64,000 nucleotides of DNA from Zasmidium citrigriseum (Eukaryota; Ascomycota; Dothideomycetes; Mycosphaerellales; Mycosphaerellaceae): contig NHNW01000001.1 in assembly GCA_002786025.1 (NCBI GenBank), positions 186,001 to 250,000 of the forward strand, read 5' to 3'. The notes below the pieces were generated by a model. The model was not told the DNA's origin, ran no database searches, and saw only the letters and a list, made by a program, of their open reading frames with translations. The position numbers and the translations under genes are program-made. Every line of letters starts with the position of its first letter. Position 1 is the stretch's first letter. Positions 19,079 to 30,132 of the stretch are shown here, piece after piece.

Positions 19079-20735
19079 TCAAGCAACACTCCGAATCTGC
19101 TGATCATCACTGTCATTTCGATACGCCGCTCCGTGCTTAGCAGCAGCCATATCATCGAATCCCGTCGCCTCGGCAAGATCATGATCATCGTGAGCAGCCA
19201 TGGACCGGCCTCGTCGTTCGGGACCGAGGAAAGTGAGGAGGATCACGTAGGCGTAGACGCAGCCCATGAAGATGCAGATCTATCGCGAAAATCAGTCAGA
19301 ATGTACATCCATCAGTTGGGGAAAGGGGTCAGACTTACGACTTTACCATACTCATACCTCGCGACATGTGTCCCATCCTCCTCGACTTTATCCGGCAGAG
19401 GGAAGCGTTCTCCGATCGTAGCCTCGATCGTCGAACTGGCGGAGGAGACCAGGTTACCCAACTGGTACGACGTTCCGACGACGAAAGCTCGCAAGCTGCC
19501 GGGACTCAATTCCATCAGATGGATGGGAATCACACCCCAAGCTCCTTGGACACAGAACTGCTCAAAGAACGCTGCGGCCATGACCCTCTCATTCCCGACG
19601 AAGGAGTAAGGATACAGCAACGCCCCACCGATAACCGAGATAAAGATAATGCTGAACCGTCGTCCAAACATCTGACTCAAATACCCAATCGTCGTACCCC
19701 CAGCAATCGCCCCCAAATTCGCCACGACCTGCGTAACCGTAACCGCATTCGCGGAGAAATCATACTGGTTCTCCAGCATCGTCGGGTACAGATCCTGCGA
19801 GCCGTGCGACATGAAATTGAAGCCGGCCATCAAGAGGACCATGTAGATGAGCAGGATCCAGTGGCGTTTGAGCGCGACTTGGCCTTCTTTCATGAAGGTC
19901 TTGCCGACGTTTTCGTGCACTTCGCGGATGCGGACGCGTTCGTTGTAGGCGTCTGTTTCGCCGAGGAAGAGGCGGAAGGCGATTATGAGGATGGGGACTG
20001 CGCCGCCGAACCTGGAAAGATGTCAATGGCTTGTTGATGGCAGAGGGAGGGTTCTGTTTGGACTCACCAGTAGAGTGGTCGCCAGCCCTCGTCAGTGGTG
20101 TTGACCAAAGCACGAGCGAAAACGGTTGCCAGAAGATATCCAAAAGCGTATCCTTGCTGCAACATTCCGGAGATGATACCTCTTGCCTTTTCTGGGCAGT
20201 CTTCGAGAGCCATTGCCGCAACGTTGCCGTAGAGACCACCCATGGCAATGCCGAACAGAGCTCGCACAGCCAAGAATTGCTCATAGGTGTTACAGAATCC
20301 CGTGCCCAGCTCCAAAGCGATGAAGAGGACATTGTTGGCAACAAAAGGCCACTTTCGTCCATATCGATCCGAGGCCAGACCGAAAATGATGGCACCAACA
20401 GATCGGAACATCAGAACGAGCGTAATGCCCCATGTAATGTCTTTCTTCGATTTATCAAACGTCTCCGCCAGATCACTTACCGTCAACGAAACGGTGAAGA
20501 AATCAAAGGCGTCCCATGTCCAAGCGACGAAGGAGCAGAGGAAGAAGAGCCATTGTTTCTTGTTCAGCATTCGGAGCAGTGTGATGGGGTTCTCCAACTT
20601 TTCCATTGGCGGCTTCAGCGTCGACAGGCGAGTCGCGAAGTATTTGCCAACGCCCATCTTCTCGGGCTCGTCGAGGTAGGCGGGAGGAACATCCTCGCGA
20701 CGTTCGGTATCGTAGTCGTGCTTTTCGTCGGCCAT
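19079..20735 (-). CDS. JEN-type monocarboxylate:H+ symporter
   Basis: 513 residues, three exons on the minus strand (20068..20735, 19339..20011, 19079..19279; introns 56 and 59 nt). A hydrophilic N-terminus is followed by WLFFLCSFVAWTWDAFDFF, typical of JEN1 helix 1. The JEN signature N-x-x-S-H-x-S-Q-D-x-x-x-T is present exactly as NFMSHGSQDLYPT. An MFS motif A is seen at SDRYGRKWP. Family members take up lactate, pyruvate or dicarboxylates and are usually glucose-repressed. The C-terminus is Asp/His-rich (AAHDDHDLAE). Could supply carbon for acetyl-CoA or serve general acid uptake; no specific link to the cyclase is visible. Confidence 0.9.
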
Positions 20736-22306
20736 GGTGGTAACTTTATCAATCGAAAACCGTTAGCTTGTGTTGACTTTGATCGATTGATTGTTTATTC
20801 CACGTGGAGAGCATGCGTGCCAAGTATGGGGAAGGTGTTGCAAACTCGTGGGTCTGGAGAACAACGAGCAGACGGTGGAGTCTGGAGTGCGAGCGGTCGG
20901 GCTGGGCGAAATCTTGTCACTCACCTCAAGCTCTCGCCGCCAAGACGACGTCAGGACGAACAACTGCTCTTTGTCTCGGAGGCGAAGAGGACCAAGGCGA
21001 CCGGCACGAGACTTAAGTAGTTCGGAGAGGAAAGCTCCCTGCCTCGCTTGCTCACAAAGCGACGAGCTGGCATTTGATAAAGGAACTGCCTCTTCCTTCA
21101 CACCACGCCGTCCCAAGCGTCCCCGCCGCCACATGATTGCACGAGGAGGGAGCAGGGTTGCATCGGCCTCCACATTGGAGACCCCACGTTGCATGCAGCC
21201 AATCGTCGCGCTGCAAAATCGCCGTCTGCAGCCGTCTTGGTGTCGATCCGTCCGCGGCAGACGTGTTGGCTTGAATTTCCTGCAGACGCCAACGATGCTG
21301 TGCGCCTAACGAGGTTCTTCCGGTGCTCACCAAGCTTCGAGGCGTGCAAGGTGTGAGAAGGTTGTCAGCCCGCCGAGACGCCTTGCCGTTGCTTCGATTG
21401 AACGTCAGTCCAGGAAGTCGTAGAGACAGAAATTGTTCTTCCGTCCGCGGCTGAAGGTCCAAGCAAATCCTTCCTGTCAAGCCGTCATGCGAAAAGAGTC
21501 CCCACCTGGAAAATGGAGACTGGAGACCCCAGCTGTGCGCCGGCCGAGAGCGAGCATGTGGTAGTCCCACCCAACGCCGTATCGTCGGCCGCCCGATGCA
21601 GCATCCCGAGCGGACCACCTCGCGGGAAGGAAGCATGGCGACAAGACCAGCGCTCGCAAATCTAGCCAGACGTGTGCTTCCATGAGCAGGCCAAGCACGC
21701 ACACCGGGAAGAGCAGGGAACGTTGCAGCAGGAAAGCGGCGTGTATTTTGTACGGCGTGCAAGCGAGGTGCGAACAGCTTCGACCTTTCAGGGCGCGCAC
21801 ACGTGATGTGCAGGGAACGATCCTGATCGAATCCTTCTGGACCTCGCGCTAGGAGATTCCGCTGTTTCATCGGGTCGTTGCTTGTTCAGGTCGCTACTGC
21901 TCTGACTCTCTAATCCAGGACATCTTCAGCATCATGATATTTCTGCTCTCTCTCTTCACGTAAGACACTACAGCCTAGGGGCAGAATCTCATCAAAACAA
22001 AAGCAACACGATTGAGCTGCGGATTACGACAACGTTTGGACACAAGCAGTCTAGCTGCACGTTGCATTCCGACCCCTTCTCGTTGATGGCGCTGGAGCTG
22101 CAGATGGGAACATACGAGCGACATACACCCTCGATTGCCGTCCAAAGCCTTATTTCATGAAGCTGACGTCGACCACGACTTCGACGAGAACCCCTCTTTT
22201 CTATCCTATGGCACTGGCAGACCTGGACCACCAGCCGGAATCTTATGTTCGACGAACATCAAAATCGCGCATGGCGTTTGAGGGGAACGCAGCTATACTA
22301 CCTTGA
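20736..22306. other. Long intergenic region
   Basis: 1,571 bp upstream of the JEN gene and downstream of the next P450. Several overlapping open frames on both strands (up to about 270 codons) show no domain, no plausible start context and composition unlike the neighbours. I see no repeat, tRNA or coding gene. A long regulatory region or long 5' UTR for the permease is possible. Confidence 0.4.
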
Positions 22307-23954
22307 CTACGATGCTTCGTGCAGTCGCACGGTGACATCCAACGGCGAGGTCGTGGCAGTGAGCCTCCGTTTCGTCACGCCCAACTCATCCAAATTCTCC
22401 ACCCGATCAAACTTCTGCAAAATCCTCACAATCACATACCCGGCCTCTGTCAACGCAGACTGCTGCCCTAAAGACGGAAGGTCAGCAAATACCTCAGACA
22501 CGACAGAATGTGGCCTTACCTAGACAGATACGAGGACCGCCATTGAACGGCAGATACTCCCAGCCATTCTTCAGCCCTTCCCATCTTTCCGGCTTGAAGT
22601 CGTCGGCGTCTCCGCCCCAGATGTCTTTCCGGCGGTGCATGATGAAGGTGTTGTAGACTACTTCTTCACCCTTTCGGATGTAGATAGGGGAGTGGCCGTC
22701 TGGACCGCCTCCTCGTGGCAAGGTGGTGTTCCTCGTCGCTCGCCGAGAATTTTCCGGAACGACAGGCTCCAATCGCAGGATCTCGCGCATGACGTACTGG
22801 AGATACATGCAAGACTTCAGTGTCTCGAATGAGATGGAGTCTGTCGTGGTGCCGAAGGCCGAGAGAGTGGTTTGTCGCAGTTTGTCGTAGACCGTGGGAT
22901 GCCTTGCGAGGTAGTAGAACGTCCAGCCCAGGAGTCCGGCTGTAGTATCTCGTCCTGCGAGGAGGATGTTGAGGAGCTGACTTCGGAGCTCGTTACGGTC
23001 TTGAGTGGTTTTGACCAGTTCGTTCAGGAAGACATACTTCTGTTCCCCAGCGGCGTCCATCTTCTCCTGCAACAGTGCACGATCGACAACGGAATCGACA
23101 TATCGATGCACCTGGCGACAATTCTCCTGGAAGCTCTTTGGGTTGTACAAGAAGTACAAATCCATCAATCGGCCTCGTAACGTTACGACTGCGTTTGCTG
23201 AATCGAAGCAGGTGCCGAAGTTGGACCAGTCCAACTCATTCGATGATCGATCAACTGTTTTCTCTTGTCTCTTTTCCAACTGAGACAGAGCACTCCGCCC
23301 GAACAAGAACTCCGTCGCAGAGTCAAGCGTGAGGTTGAAGAAAAGCGGCGCAAGATCCACTTTGCCAGTCCAGCCTTGCGAGCCTATCTCTAGCCTTTCC
23401 AACAGATGCTGAACATGGACCTCGACCAGCTTCAAATCCGTGATCTGATCCCTCGCAAATTGCGGCCGCAATAACGCCCGCGATCTCGTCCTACCCAACC
23501 GTTAGCAACCACGCTCCCACCAACAACGAAGAACTCACCAATCCTTCCCATCAGACGTGAAAATCCCATGCCCAATCAACGGCTCAAAACTCCCACTCCT
23601 CACCGGTCCGAGTTCAAAATCGCCGAACTGCGTCGCCAGCATCGCCTGGATATTCTTCGGGTCTGCGGTGACATGGTGCCAGAAACCCAATATATTCTGA
23701 TTCCAGGTCGCTCGATTGCCCAGCTCGGAGTAGAGGAGCAGATCGTCGCTTTGGGCGTTGTTGGAGGCTGCTGCGCGCATGTAGCGTTTCATCAAGTCGA
23801 TGCCCAAGGGCAGGCGGTGGGGACGGATGTAGGCTGGGCGACATTGCAGTTGGCGAGCTCGGCGTTTGTGGGAGAGCGTTGTGAGGATGGTTCGGAGGAG
23901 GTAGGAGGTGAGGATGGCCAAGGCTGCGTAGGCCGCTAGAATTGATCTTTGCAT
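22307..23954 (-). CDS. Cytochrome P450, CYP52-like (alkane/fatty-acid hydroxylase)
   Basis: 515 residues in three exons (23539..23954, 22520..23490, 22307..22467; introns 48 and 52 nt). N-terminal anchor [20 protein letters not shown]. The region [38 protein letters not shown] (in shorter pieces FTSDGKDW and RALLRPQF) is typical of CYP52-type enzymes. I-helix [11 protein letters not shown]-helix EILRLEP, PERW motif FKPERW, and heme loop [11 protein letters not shown], completed only by the last splice. These enzymes hydroxylate the omega carbon of alkanes and fatty acids in the ER. It could act on a lipid or an isoprenoid side chain. Downstream of, and on the same strand as, the thioesterase gene. 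Confidence 0.9.
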
Positions 23955-24492
23955 CTTGTGAGTTTGGGGAAAGTGTCGACGGTGGAGAGTAGTGTATGGA
24001 TCGATCAAGAGGAGGTTTCAGAGTGCATCTGGTTTTCAAACAAGCAAATGTTGGAAGCAAGGCGCATCAGTGTTCGTTCCTTCTCGTAAGCTAAAACACC
24101 GTGGTAAAAGAAAAGATCTAGATTGCGAACAACAACAAAGTGCTCTCGGGGCTCCATTTTAGGAGAAACTGCCGCCTCGCGCGGGGTCCGATCTCGAATC
24201 CTTCTTCGTCAGACGGTCCAACTGGACCGAGGGTTACACAGTGTCGCTACGATACTGTCCACGGGAACCGCGGAGTCTTTGACTAGGCTTTCTGGTCGTG
24301 TGATTGACGGGACGATATGGTTGCGAACACCGCGCGAAGTTGCACGTGGAGGAGCTGCACTGATGGGATTGTTCTTATCGATCTGATGAGGATCTGCTAT
24401 CTAGGCTCTGGATAGGCTCGACGCTAGCGTTTAACTTGACGACCTTCTTTCACATGATTCTTTTGTGGCTATAGGTCTCGCTTGACAGCCGC
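23955..24492 (-). promoter_or_regulatory. Promoter of the CYP52-like P450
   Basis: 538 bp between the P450 start and the 3' end of the thioesterase gene. No gene or repeat recognised. Confidence 0.4.
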
Positions 24493-25140
24493 TCAGACCT
24501 TCGAGCTCCTGGCAGCTATCCACAGCCCACTGACATCAACACACTTCTCTCCCTTGCTGTCCTCAAGTATGCCTTCCAGAAACCACTTCCGACCGTCCCT
24601 CCTCTCGAGCCAAGTCTTCAATATAACTACTTCAGGAGTCGTGACTGGCTTTCGGAAGTTGATGTTCAGGTTCGCTGTGTATAACATCTCTCGTGAAGAT
24701 GCGGAGGATGTGTGTCGATGAAGCTCAACCAGGAAGCCCATCGCTTCGTCCAACAAAGCGCACAGCTGTCCACCATGAGCGGTGTCTTTGAATCCATTGA
24801 TACCAGGGCCGAGACGGAGTAAGGTTAGAGAATCCGGCTTGTCGGGATTTGCAGCCTCCAGTAGTAACCGCGGTGTGGTAGGGAGAGGCCAAGGGAATAC
24901 AGCGTTGGAAACCAGGGTTAGCCAGTGCTGGATTGTGTCGCCTGTATTAAGCGTCCGGCCGAACAAGTCGTCTTCGCCTTTGGTTTGAGGATACCGGCCG
25001 GGGTATAGGACTGGGCTGTAATCAGGGCTGTTAAGCCATGGCCGCGTGGAAAGCTGGGATCGGAAGAAATCGATCTCCCCAGGATCGATGGTGATCATTC
25101 GGAGCGCTTGATAGTAGTCGTCACGGCGCCAATCCGCCAT
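24493..25140 (-). CDS. Hotdog-fold thioesterase (PaaI/THEM4-like)
   Basis: 215 residues, single exon, starting at ATG of MADWRRDD; the frame upstream has only a GTG. The C-terminal half shows the hotdog core: DTAHGGQLCALLDEAMGFL (the HGG..A.L.D central helix), NLNINFRKPV and WLERRDGRKWF. The N-terminal half is variable and fungal. Such proteins hydrolyse acyl-CoA or related thioesters. The substrate cannot be inferred; the location beside a fatty-acid-type P450 hints at aliphatic or acyl substrates. Confidence 0.8.
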   Translation of the reverse strand: MADWRRDDYYQALRMITIDPGEIDFFRSQLSTRPWLNSPDYSPVLYPGRYPQTKGEDDLFGRTLNTGDTIQHWLTLVSNAVFPWPLPTTPRLLLEAANPDKPDSLTLLRLGPGINGFKDTAHGGQLCALLDEAMGFLVELHRHTSSASSREMLYTANLNINFRKPVTTPEVVILKTWLERRDGRKWFLEGILEDSKGEKCVDVSGLWIAARSSKV

Positions 25141-25596
25141 ATTTCGGATGCAGCGATCTGCAGCTAACAGCACATGTGAGAGTGGGTAGGTTGGTCAGGG
25201 TTCATTGGAGCTTGGGGGGCCTGAATGCAAGCATCCGATGTTCGTGCGAGCACTTTCAAATACCTCTTCACTTGTTCTGACCACTGATCGACATGCGTGC
25301 ATGCCTTATCTAACCGCAGCTTTGAAGAAGATCCGATTAGACTTTGCGCTAATGCAATAGCTTCAAACTCATGTGACGGGCGACAAATTCACCCAAAAGG
25401 CATTAGCTTGTGGCGCTCGCGAGCTCGAGACAATAGTGAGATTGGTGAGAAGAGCAGTCGTAACAACTTCAATCTGTTGCGGAACGCGCGCGGTGACCTC
25501 ATCATCGACAGTGTATGGAGACAAGCTAGTATCATAAACGAGGCTGCGGCTCAGGCCTCATGGCTTCTCGATGTAAGAGATTGAGCAAAACCAACA
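25141..25596. promoter_or_regulatory. Divergent promoter, thioesterase and dioxygenase
   Basis: 456 bp between divergent starts, consistent with co-regulation. No confident motif picked by eye. Confidence 0.4.
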
Positions 25597-26472
25597 ATGT
25601 CACCTCCAAACAACACTCCTCCAATTCCCCAACTTCACGTTTCTGCTGGAGCAACGAAGATCTTGCAAGCAGTCAAAGCAAGCGGCGGCGTCATCATCAA
25701 AGAATTCTTGAGCAAAGATCAAGTCGCTGGGTTGGACAGGGACATTGTCAAGGGCATCGAAAATGTTCAAGCTGGTTCTTCATTCGAGGATGGCACCTTT
25801 CAAGAGTTCCACGGACGACAGACGAAACGCCTCACCAACCTGGTGACCATCAGTCCGATGTTCCGCCACCAGATCTTGGACAAAGACTTGCTTTACGAGA
25901 TTCTCGACGAAGTCTTCAAAGACGATAGAAAGGCATATTGGATGAGTTCTGGACAAGCCATCGAGATCGGGCCGGGAAACAAACCTCAACCTCTACATCG
26001 AGACTTTGGACAGTACAGAGTCTTCCGTCTGTTGGGACCTGAAGGACCGGAGGCGATGGTCAACTTCCTCATCGCTACGACGAGGTTCACGGACGAGAAT
26101 GGCGCTACAAGAGTGATTCCCGGGTCACATGCCTGGAACGACTTCGATATCAAGGGCAAGCAGGAAGACACTCTGCCCGCAGAGATGGAGCCGGGAGACT
26201 GTCTTTTCATCAGCGGGAAGACGATCCACGGCGGCGGTGCGAATCGCACAGTGGATGAGTTCCGTCGAGGGTTGGCTTTCTCTTTCTCGGTGTCTTATTT
26301 GACACCGGAGGAGGCCTACCCTTTTCAGATCAAGAAGGAGGTTGCGAAGACTATGTCGAAGCGGGCACAACGATCGATTGGCTTTAGATCTTCGTACCCG
26401 GCTTCGTCGTCTGGGCTTTGGCAGCATGATTTTGCTGAGCTGGCTGATTACCTCGGGATGAACGATGAGTGA
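25597..26472 (+). CDS. Phytanoyl-CoA dioxygenase (PhyH) family Fe(II)/2-oxoglutarate oxygenase
   Basis: 291 residues, single exon, start MSPPNNTPP. Iron ligands are visible as His134 and Asp136 (PLHRDFG) and His211 (KTIHGGG), with Arg223/224 as the likely 2-oxoglutarate anchor. GATRVIPGSHAW is the usual PhyH loop. The ligand spacing is close to fungal secondary-metabolite enzymes such as FtmOx1-type endoperoxidase. Such enzymes hydroxylate, desaturate, epoxidise or form peroxides; the substrate is unknown. It ends with a soluble Ser-rich tail and has no targeting signal. Confidence 0.88.
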   Translation: MSPPNNTPPIPQLHVSAGATKILQAVKASGGVIIKEFLSKDQVAGLDRDIVKGIENVQAGSSFEDGTFQEFHGRQTKRLTNLVTISPMFRHQILDKDLLYEILDEVFKDDRKAYWMSSGQAIEIGPGNKPQPLHRDFGQYRVFRLLGPEGPEAMVNFLIATTRFTDENGATRVIPGSHAWNDFDIKGKQEDTLPAEMEPGDCLFISGKTIHGGGANRTVDEFRRGLAFSFSVSYLTPEEAYPFQIKKEVAKTMSKRAQRSIGFRSSYPASSSGLWQHDFAELADYLGMNDE

Positions 26473-27065
26473 TGCGAATGACTTTTTTATGGGGGATTTG
26501 GACGAGGTACTCGCTTATTCTGCTGTCATGAAGAAGGGTTATGAAAGGATGAATGGACTAAATCTTCTATGAGACTGTTCATGAAGCTGTGTCAAGAGTT
26601 CGAAAAGCCATGTAATCGGAAGTATTCTAAGAGTCTTGCCGTTGCTGTCGATAGGAACCTTGATTTAATCAGTTCTCCGTAGTGTCCATGGGTGTCTCGA
26701 TTGCGGAGGGGAATGACAGCGAGCCTGGCCCTCAGCTGATCAAAGAGGGATCACGAGATCTAGGCCGGGCTAAGGAGGAGACGAAAACGCCACAGTCGGC
26801 AACGCGAACAAGGCTGATCACAAGCGCCTATTTCACCCTTTTTGGAATAACAGTATTTCCCACGGCTGTTATGCTCGCGTGCGGGAGCCTTCTGCCGCGA
26901 TCTCCGCAAGTCTCGTTGTTCGAGATCCCTGGTATTCCAGCCTCCATCCTTTGCCTATCTCTGAGAGGATGGACAAATCTTCTGCAACTGGCGACTCTGT
27001 CACGATAAAAGAAGTGTGGATGTGAGAGGGGAAGCTATAAGGTATCCGGGGTGTGAACAGACATC
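26473..27065 (+). promoter_or_regulatory. Promoter region of the APC permease
   Basis: 593 bp. An open frame from an ATG at 26688 to 27008 (107 codons) has no recognisable content and is not called. Confidence 0.4.
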
Positions 27066-28690
27066 ATGGCACCTCCTGCTCAGCCTGATACAACACGGCG
27101 AACGTCCACAGCGAAAATGGCCATCAAGATCGACGACAGCATGGGTATTGATCACCTTGAAGACGTCTCCGTTCAGCATGGAGATTTGAAAGACGCAACA
27201 ACGAAGTCGACGCCGAAAGTCCATTTTCGTCTATGGCAGACGCTGGGCATGAACTTTTCGATCACGGCAACACCAATATCAGTGGGAGCATATCTAGTAC
27301 TGATCATTGGACTCGGTGGATTTCCATACTACATCTGGTGCTATGTCTTTGCAGCATTCTTTCAGTTGATACTTGGTCTCGTGGTTGCCGAGATAGCTTC
27401 TGCCATTCCTCACTCATCTGGTACAACTTCCCAGGTTCAAGTTATTGGGAAACATTTCTAATTGTTTCGACAGGACCTGCCTACTGGGTACGAGTACTCA
27501 GCCCAGCTCGATATTCGGACTACCTGGAGTACCTCGTCGGATGGCTGACGATCGCCCTATGGTGGTTCGTGTGTGCCGGCAACATGCTCTATCTTGGACA
27601 ATACACCGCCGGGTTTGCGGAAGTCATGAATCCTGGATACCAAGCGACTAGATGGCAAGTCTACTTGATATCAGATGTGTTCGCACTGGTCATCACAATC
27701 CTCAACTTGCCGGGCTTCTTTAAGCTGATCCCGCACATTATGACTGCCGCTGTAGTCTTGATCAACGTCACCTGGATCTTCGTCTTTGTGGCAATGCTGG
27801 TACGAGCGCAGCCAAAGACCAGCGCCGAAACGGTCTTTGTGGATGTCGTCAATGAATCAGGCTGGTCCTCGAACGGGCTGGTCTTCTTCCTCGCTCTTCT
27901 GCCTGGCATTTTATCGATCAGCGGGTTTGATTCTTGCACTCACATCACTGACGAGGTCCCTTCACCACGCAGCGACATCCCAAAGGTTATCATTGGCTCA
28001 TCGATCTTGTCGACCATCACGGGATTCGCAATGATTGTCATGTATGCTTTCTGCACTGTCAATCCGGAAGGATTGCTCGCACCGTATGGCCATCAGCCTT
28101 TGATCAATGTGCTGAAGGATGGTCTACGATCGGATGCTCTGTTCTGCATTGCCACAACCGCAGTCATCTTGTCAATCTTCGGGGCGACTCTAGCGGGCTT
28201 TACTAGCTGGAACAGGCTGTACTGGTCTTTCTCGCGGACCCACGGACTTCCATTCTCCACTATGACTGCGAAGTTGACCTCGAAAGACAGCATCCCAGTC
28301 AACGCATTGATCGCCAACTTCATCTTGGTCGTTGTCATCGGCACGATTGGCATCGGATCTCTGACGGCGCTGAACGCACTTTTCGGATCGAGTGCGGTAA
28401 TGGCGCTCTTGTCGTACTTTCTGACTCTGGTCGTCGCTATCATTCGTGGTCGAGAATCTTTGGATCCAACAAGGTGGTTACACCTCGGGAAGTCGGGACT
28501 GCCATTGCAAATTGTCGCAGCCACATGGTGTGTTTTTGCATCAATCTGGCTGTGCTTCCCTCTTTACCTCCCAGTGACGCCGGATACCATGAACTGGACG
28601 GTTGTGATTGTACCTGGGATTATCATCATTGCGTCATGCTACTATTTGGTAGTGAGAAAACATGATGGCGATCAAAGGCAGTATAATTGA
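27066..28690 (+). CDS. APC-superfamily amino acid/GABA/choline-type permease
   Basis: 523 residues, two exons (27066..27420, 27474..28690; 53-nt intron). The splice restores IPHSSGPAYWVRVLSP, the conserved stretch between helices 2 and 3. About 12 hydrophobic helices with the family pattern: GMNFSITATPISVG in helix 1, the GFDSCTHITDEVPSPRSDIP block after helix 6, and SWNRLYWSFSRTHGLPFS. This is the fungal ACT group (Uga4, Hnm1, Can-like), which imports GABA, polyamines or choline by proton symport. The amine oxidases downstream make amine or amino-acid uptake a fitting role, by inference. Confidence 0.88.
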
Positions 28691-29091
28691 GAAGTTGTGA
28701 GCATCGCTCCTCGATATACAATAGACGCATTGCGTCGATCGGAATGTAGCAGGTAGCAGTACAATTGTGGCCGTGCGGTCTCTGACTTCGAACCTTTTGC
28801 AAATATTGAGCTCTAGAGAGCCAGATCTCAAGGTTTTCGTTGCGTGCTTCAATGAAGGCTTGGAATCGTGCCTCCCTGAGCAGGGTGCTCCAGTAGAGTG
28901 CAGTCCGCAGTCCCCTCCCGCAGTCGTTGCATGTGACCAGGGAAGCAAGATCTTATCTAGCCGCGATTGTCATGAATCCTTCTCGGGATCGATGAGACTG
29001 TGCTTGAGCTTCGATTGATATACAGAGCGTGGACGTGAACTGTAGTGTGCAACAATATCTTCAGACATTGCGACGCTGACAATTAATTCAT
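28691..29091 (+). promoter_or_regulatory. Intergenic, SDR promoter
   Basis: 401 bp. Nothing but a likely terminator and promoter seen. Confidence 0.35.
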
Positions 29092-30078
29092 ATGATGGCA
29101 AATAGCCTGAAGGGAAAAGGAGCAATCGTAACTGGCGGCTCCCGAGGTTTGTTATCAAATTGCCATACCCTTAAAGTTCGATCGCTGATTGAAATGTTCA
29201 GGCATCGGAGCTGAAATCTGCCGAGAACTCGCTCGTCACGGCGCATCGATCCTGATCACATACGTCCGTTCTGCCAAAGCTGCCGATGCCGTTATCAAAG
29301 AGCTGGAACAGCTGAAGACCGACCCCGAAGCGAAGTTCAAAGCGATCCAAGCAGATGCTGCTCAGGCTCTGAGTGCCGCCGAGACCACGGTCAAGGAAGC
29401 GATATCCTTCCTTGGTGGTGGCATTGACATCATCGTCAACAATGCCGCGAATGGAGAGGATTTGGAACTATCGGCTGTGACAAAGGAGACCTTTGACGAG
29501 TGCTTCCATCCGAATGTTCTCTATCCTCTTCTGTTGATAAAGTTGGCCAAGCCTCATTTGAGGAGAAAAGCTCGGATTGTGAATCTCAGCTCTGTCGCTG
29601 CGAGATCTCGTTAGGAAGTCCAGCCCATAGTAGACACGGAAATACTGACATTCCCTAGCATATCCCATTGGTATCATGTATGGAGCAGCAAAAGCAGCGC
29701 TGGAAAGTATCACGAAGAGTCTGGCAAAGGAGCTTGGTACGGCCTCTCTCTATCACAAGACTGATCTTGACTTATTCCAGTATAGGCCATGAGTTTGACG
29801 CTACCGTCAATGCCGTCAATCCCGGTCCAGTCAGAACAGAAATGTGAGTCTCCAATTCGTCACCAACAGAGAGAGCCAAGAGCTGATCCTTGAATAGGTG
29901 GTCCGAAGTACCTGGTGCGGAAGAGCTAGAGAAAGTTCTTGCAGAGCGTACGCTGGCTTCTCCAAGAATTGCCGAAGTGGGTGATATTGCACCGATTGTT
30001 GCGTTCCTTTGCCAAGAGGAGTCACGCTGGGTGACGGGAAGCGTTGTCAATTCCAATGGCGGTCTTCTTCCAACGTAG
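29092..30078 (+). CDS. Short-chain dehydrogenase/reductase (classical SDR)
   Basis: 259 residues in five exons (29092..29146, 29202..29609, 29659..29736, 29786..29843, 29898..30078); a second ATG three bases downstream could be used. Cofactor motif TGGSRGIG appears only after the first splice. NNAAN, the catalytic Ser in NLSSVAA, and Tyr/Lys in YGAAKAAL are present, then NPGPVRTEMW and the C-terminal WVTGSVVNSNGG, which closely matches fungal versicolorin-reductase/THN-reductase-like SDRs. NAD(P)-dependent oxidoreductase of a ketone or alcohol. Donor sites of introns 1 and 2 are weak (GTTTGT, GTTAGG). At intron 3 an upstream CAG acceptor would bring an immediate stop, so TATAG is used. Confidence 0.85.
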
Positions 30079-30132
30079 ATTATCGCCACCTTTGATAATC
30101 AGACCTACAATCGCCGAGATGGTATCGGGATC

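Noticed and set aside
21052..21870. 272-codon open frame on the minus strand
   Set aside because: No domain, Arg/Ser/Pro-rich shadow-like composition, overlapping frames on the other strand, no plausible gene structure.
26688..27008. 107-codon open frame before the APC permease
   Set aside because: No domain, signal peptide or splice logic; treated as promoter sequence.
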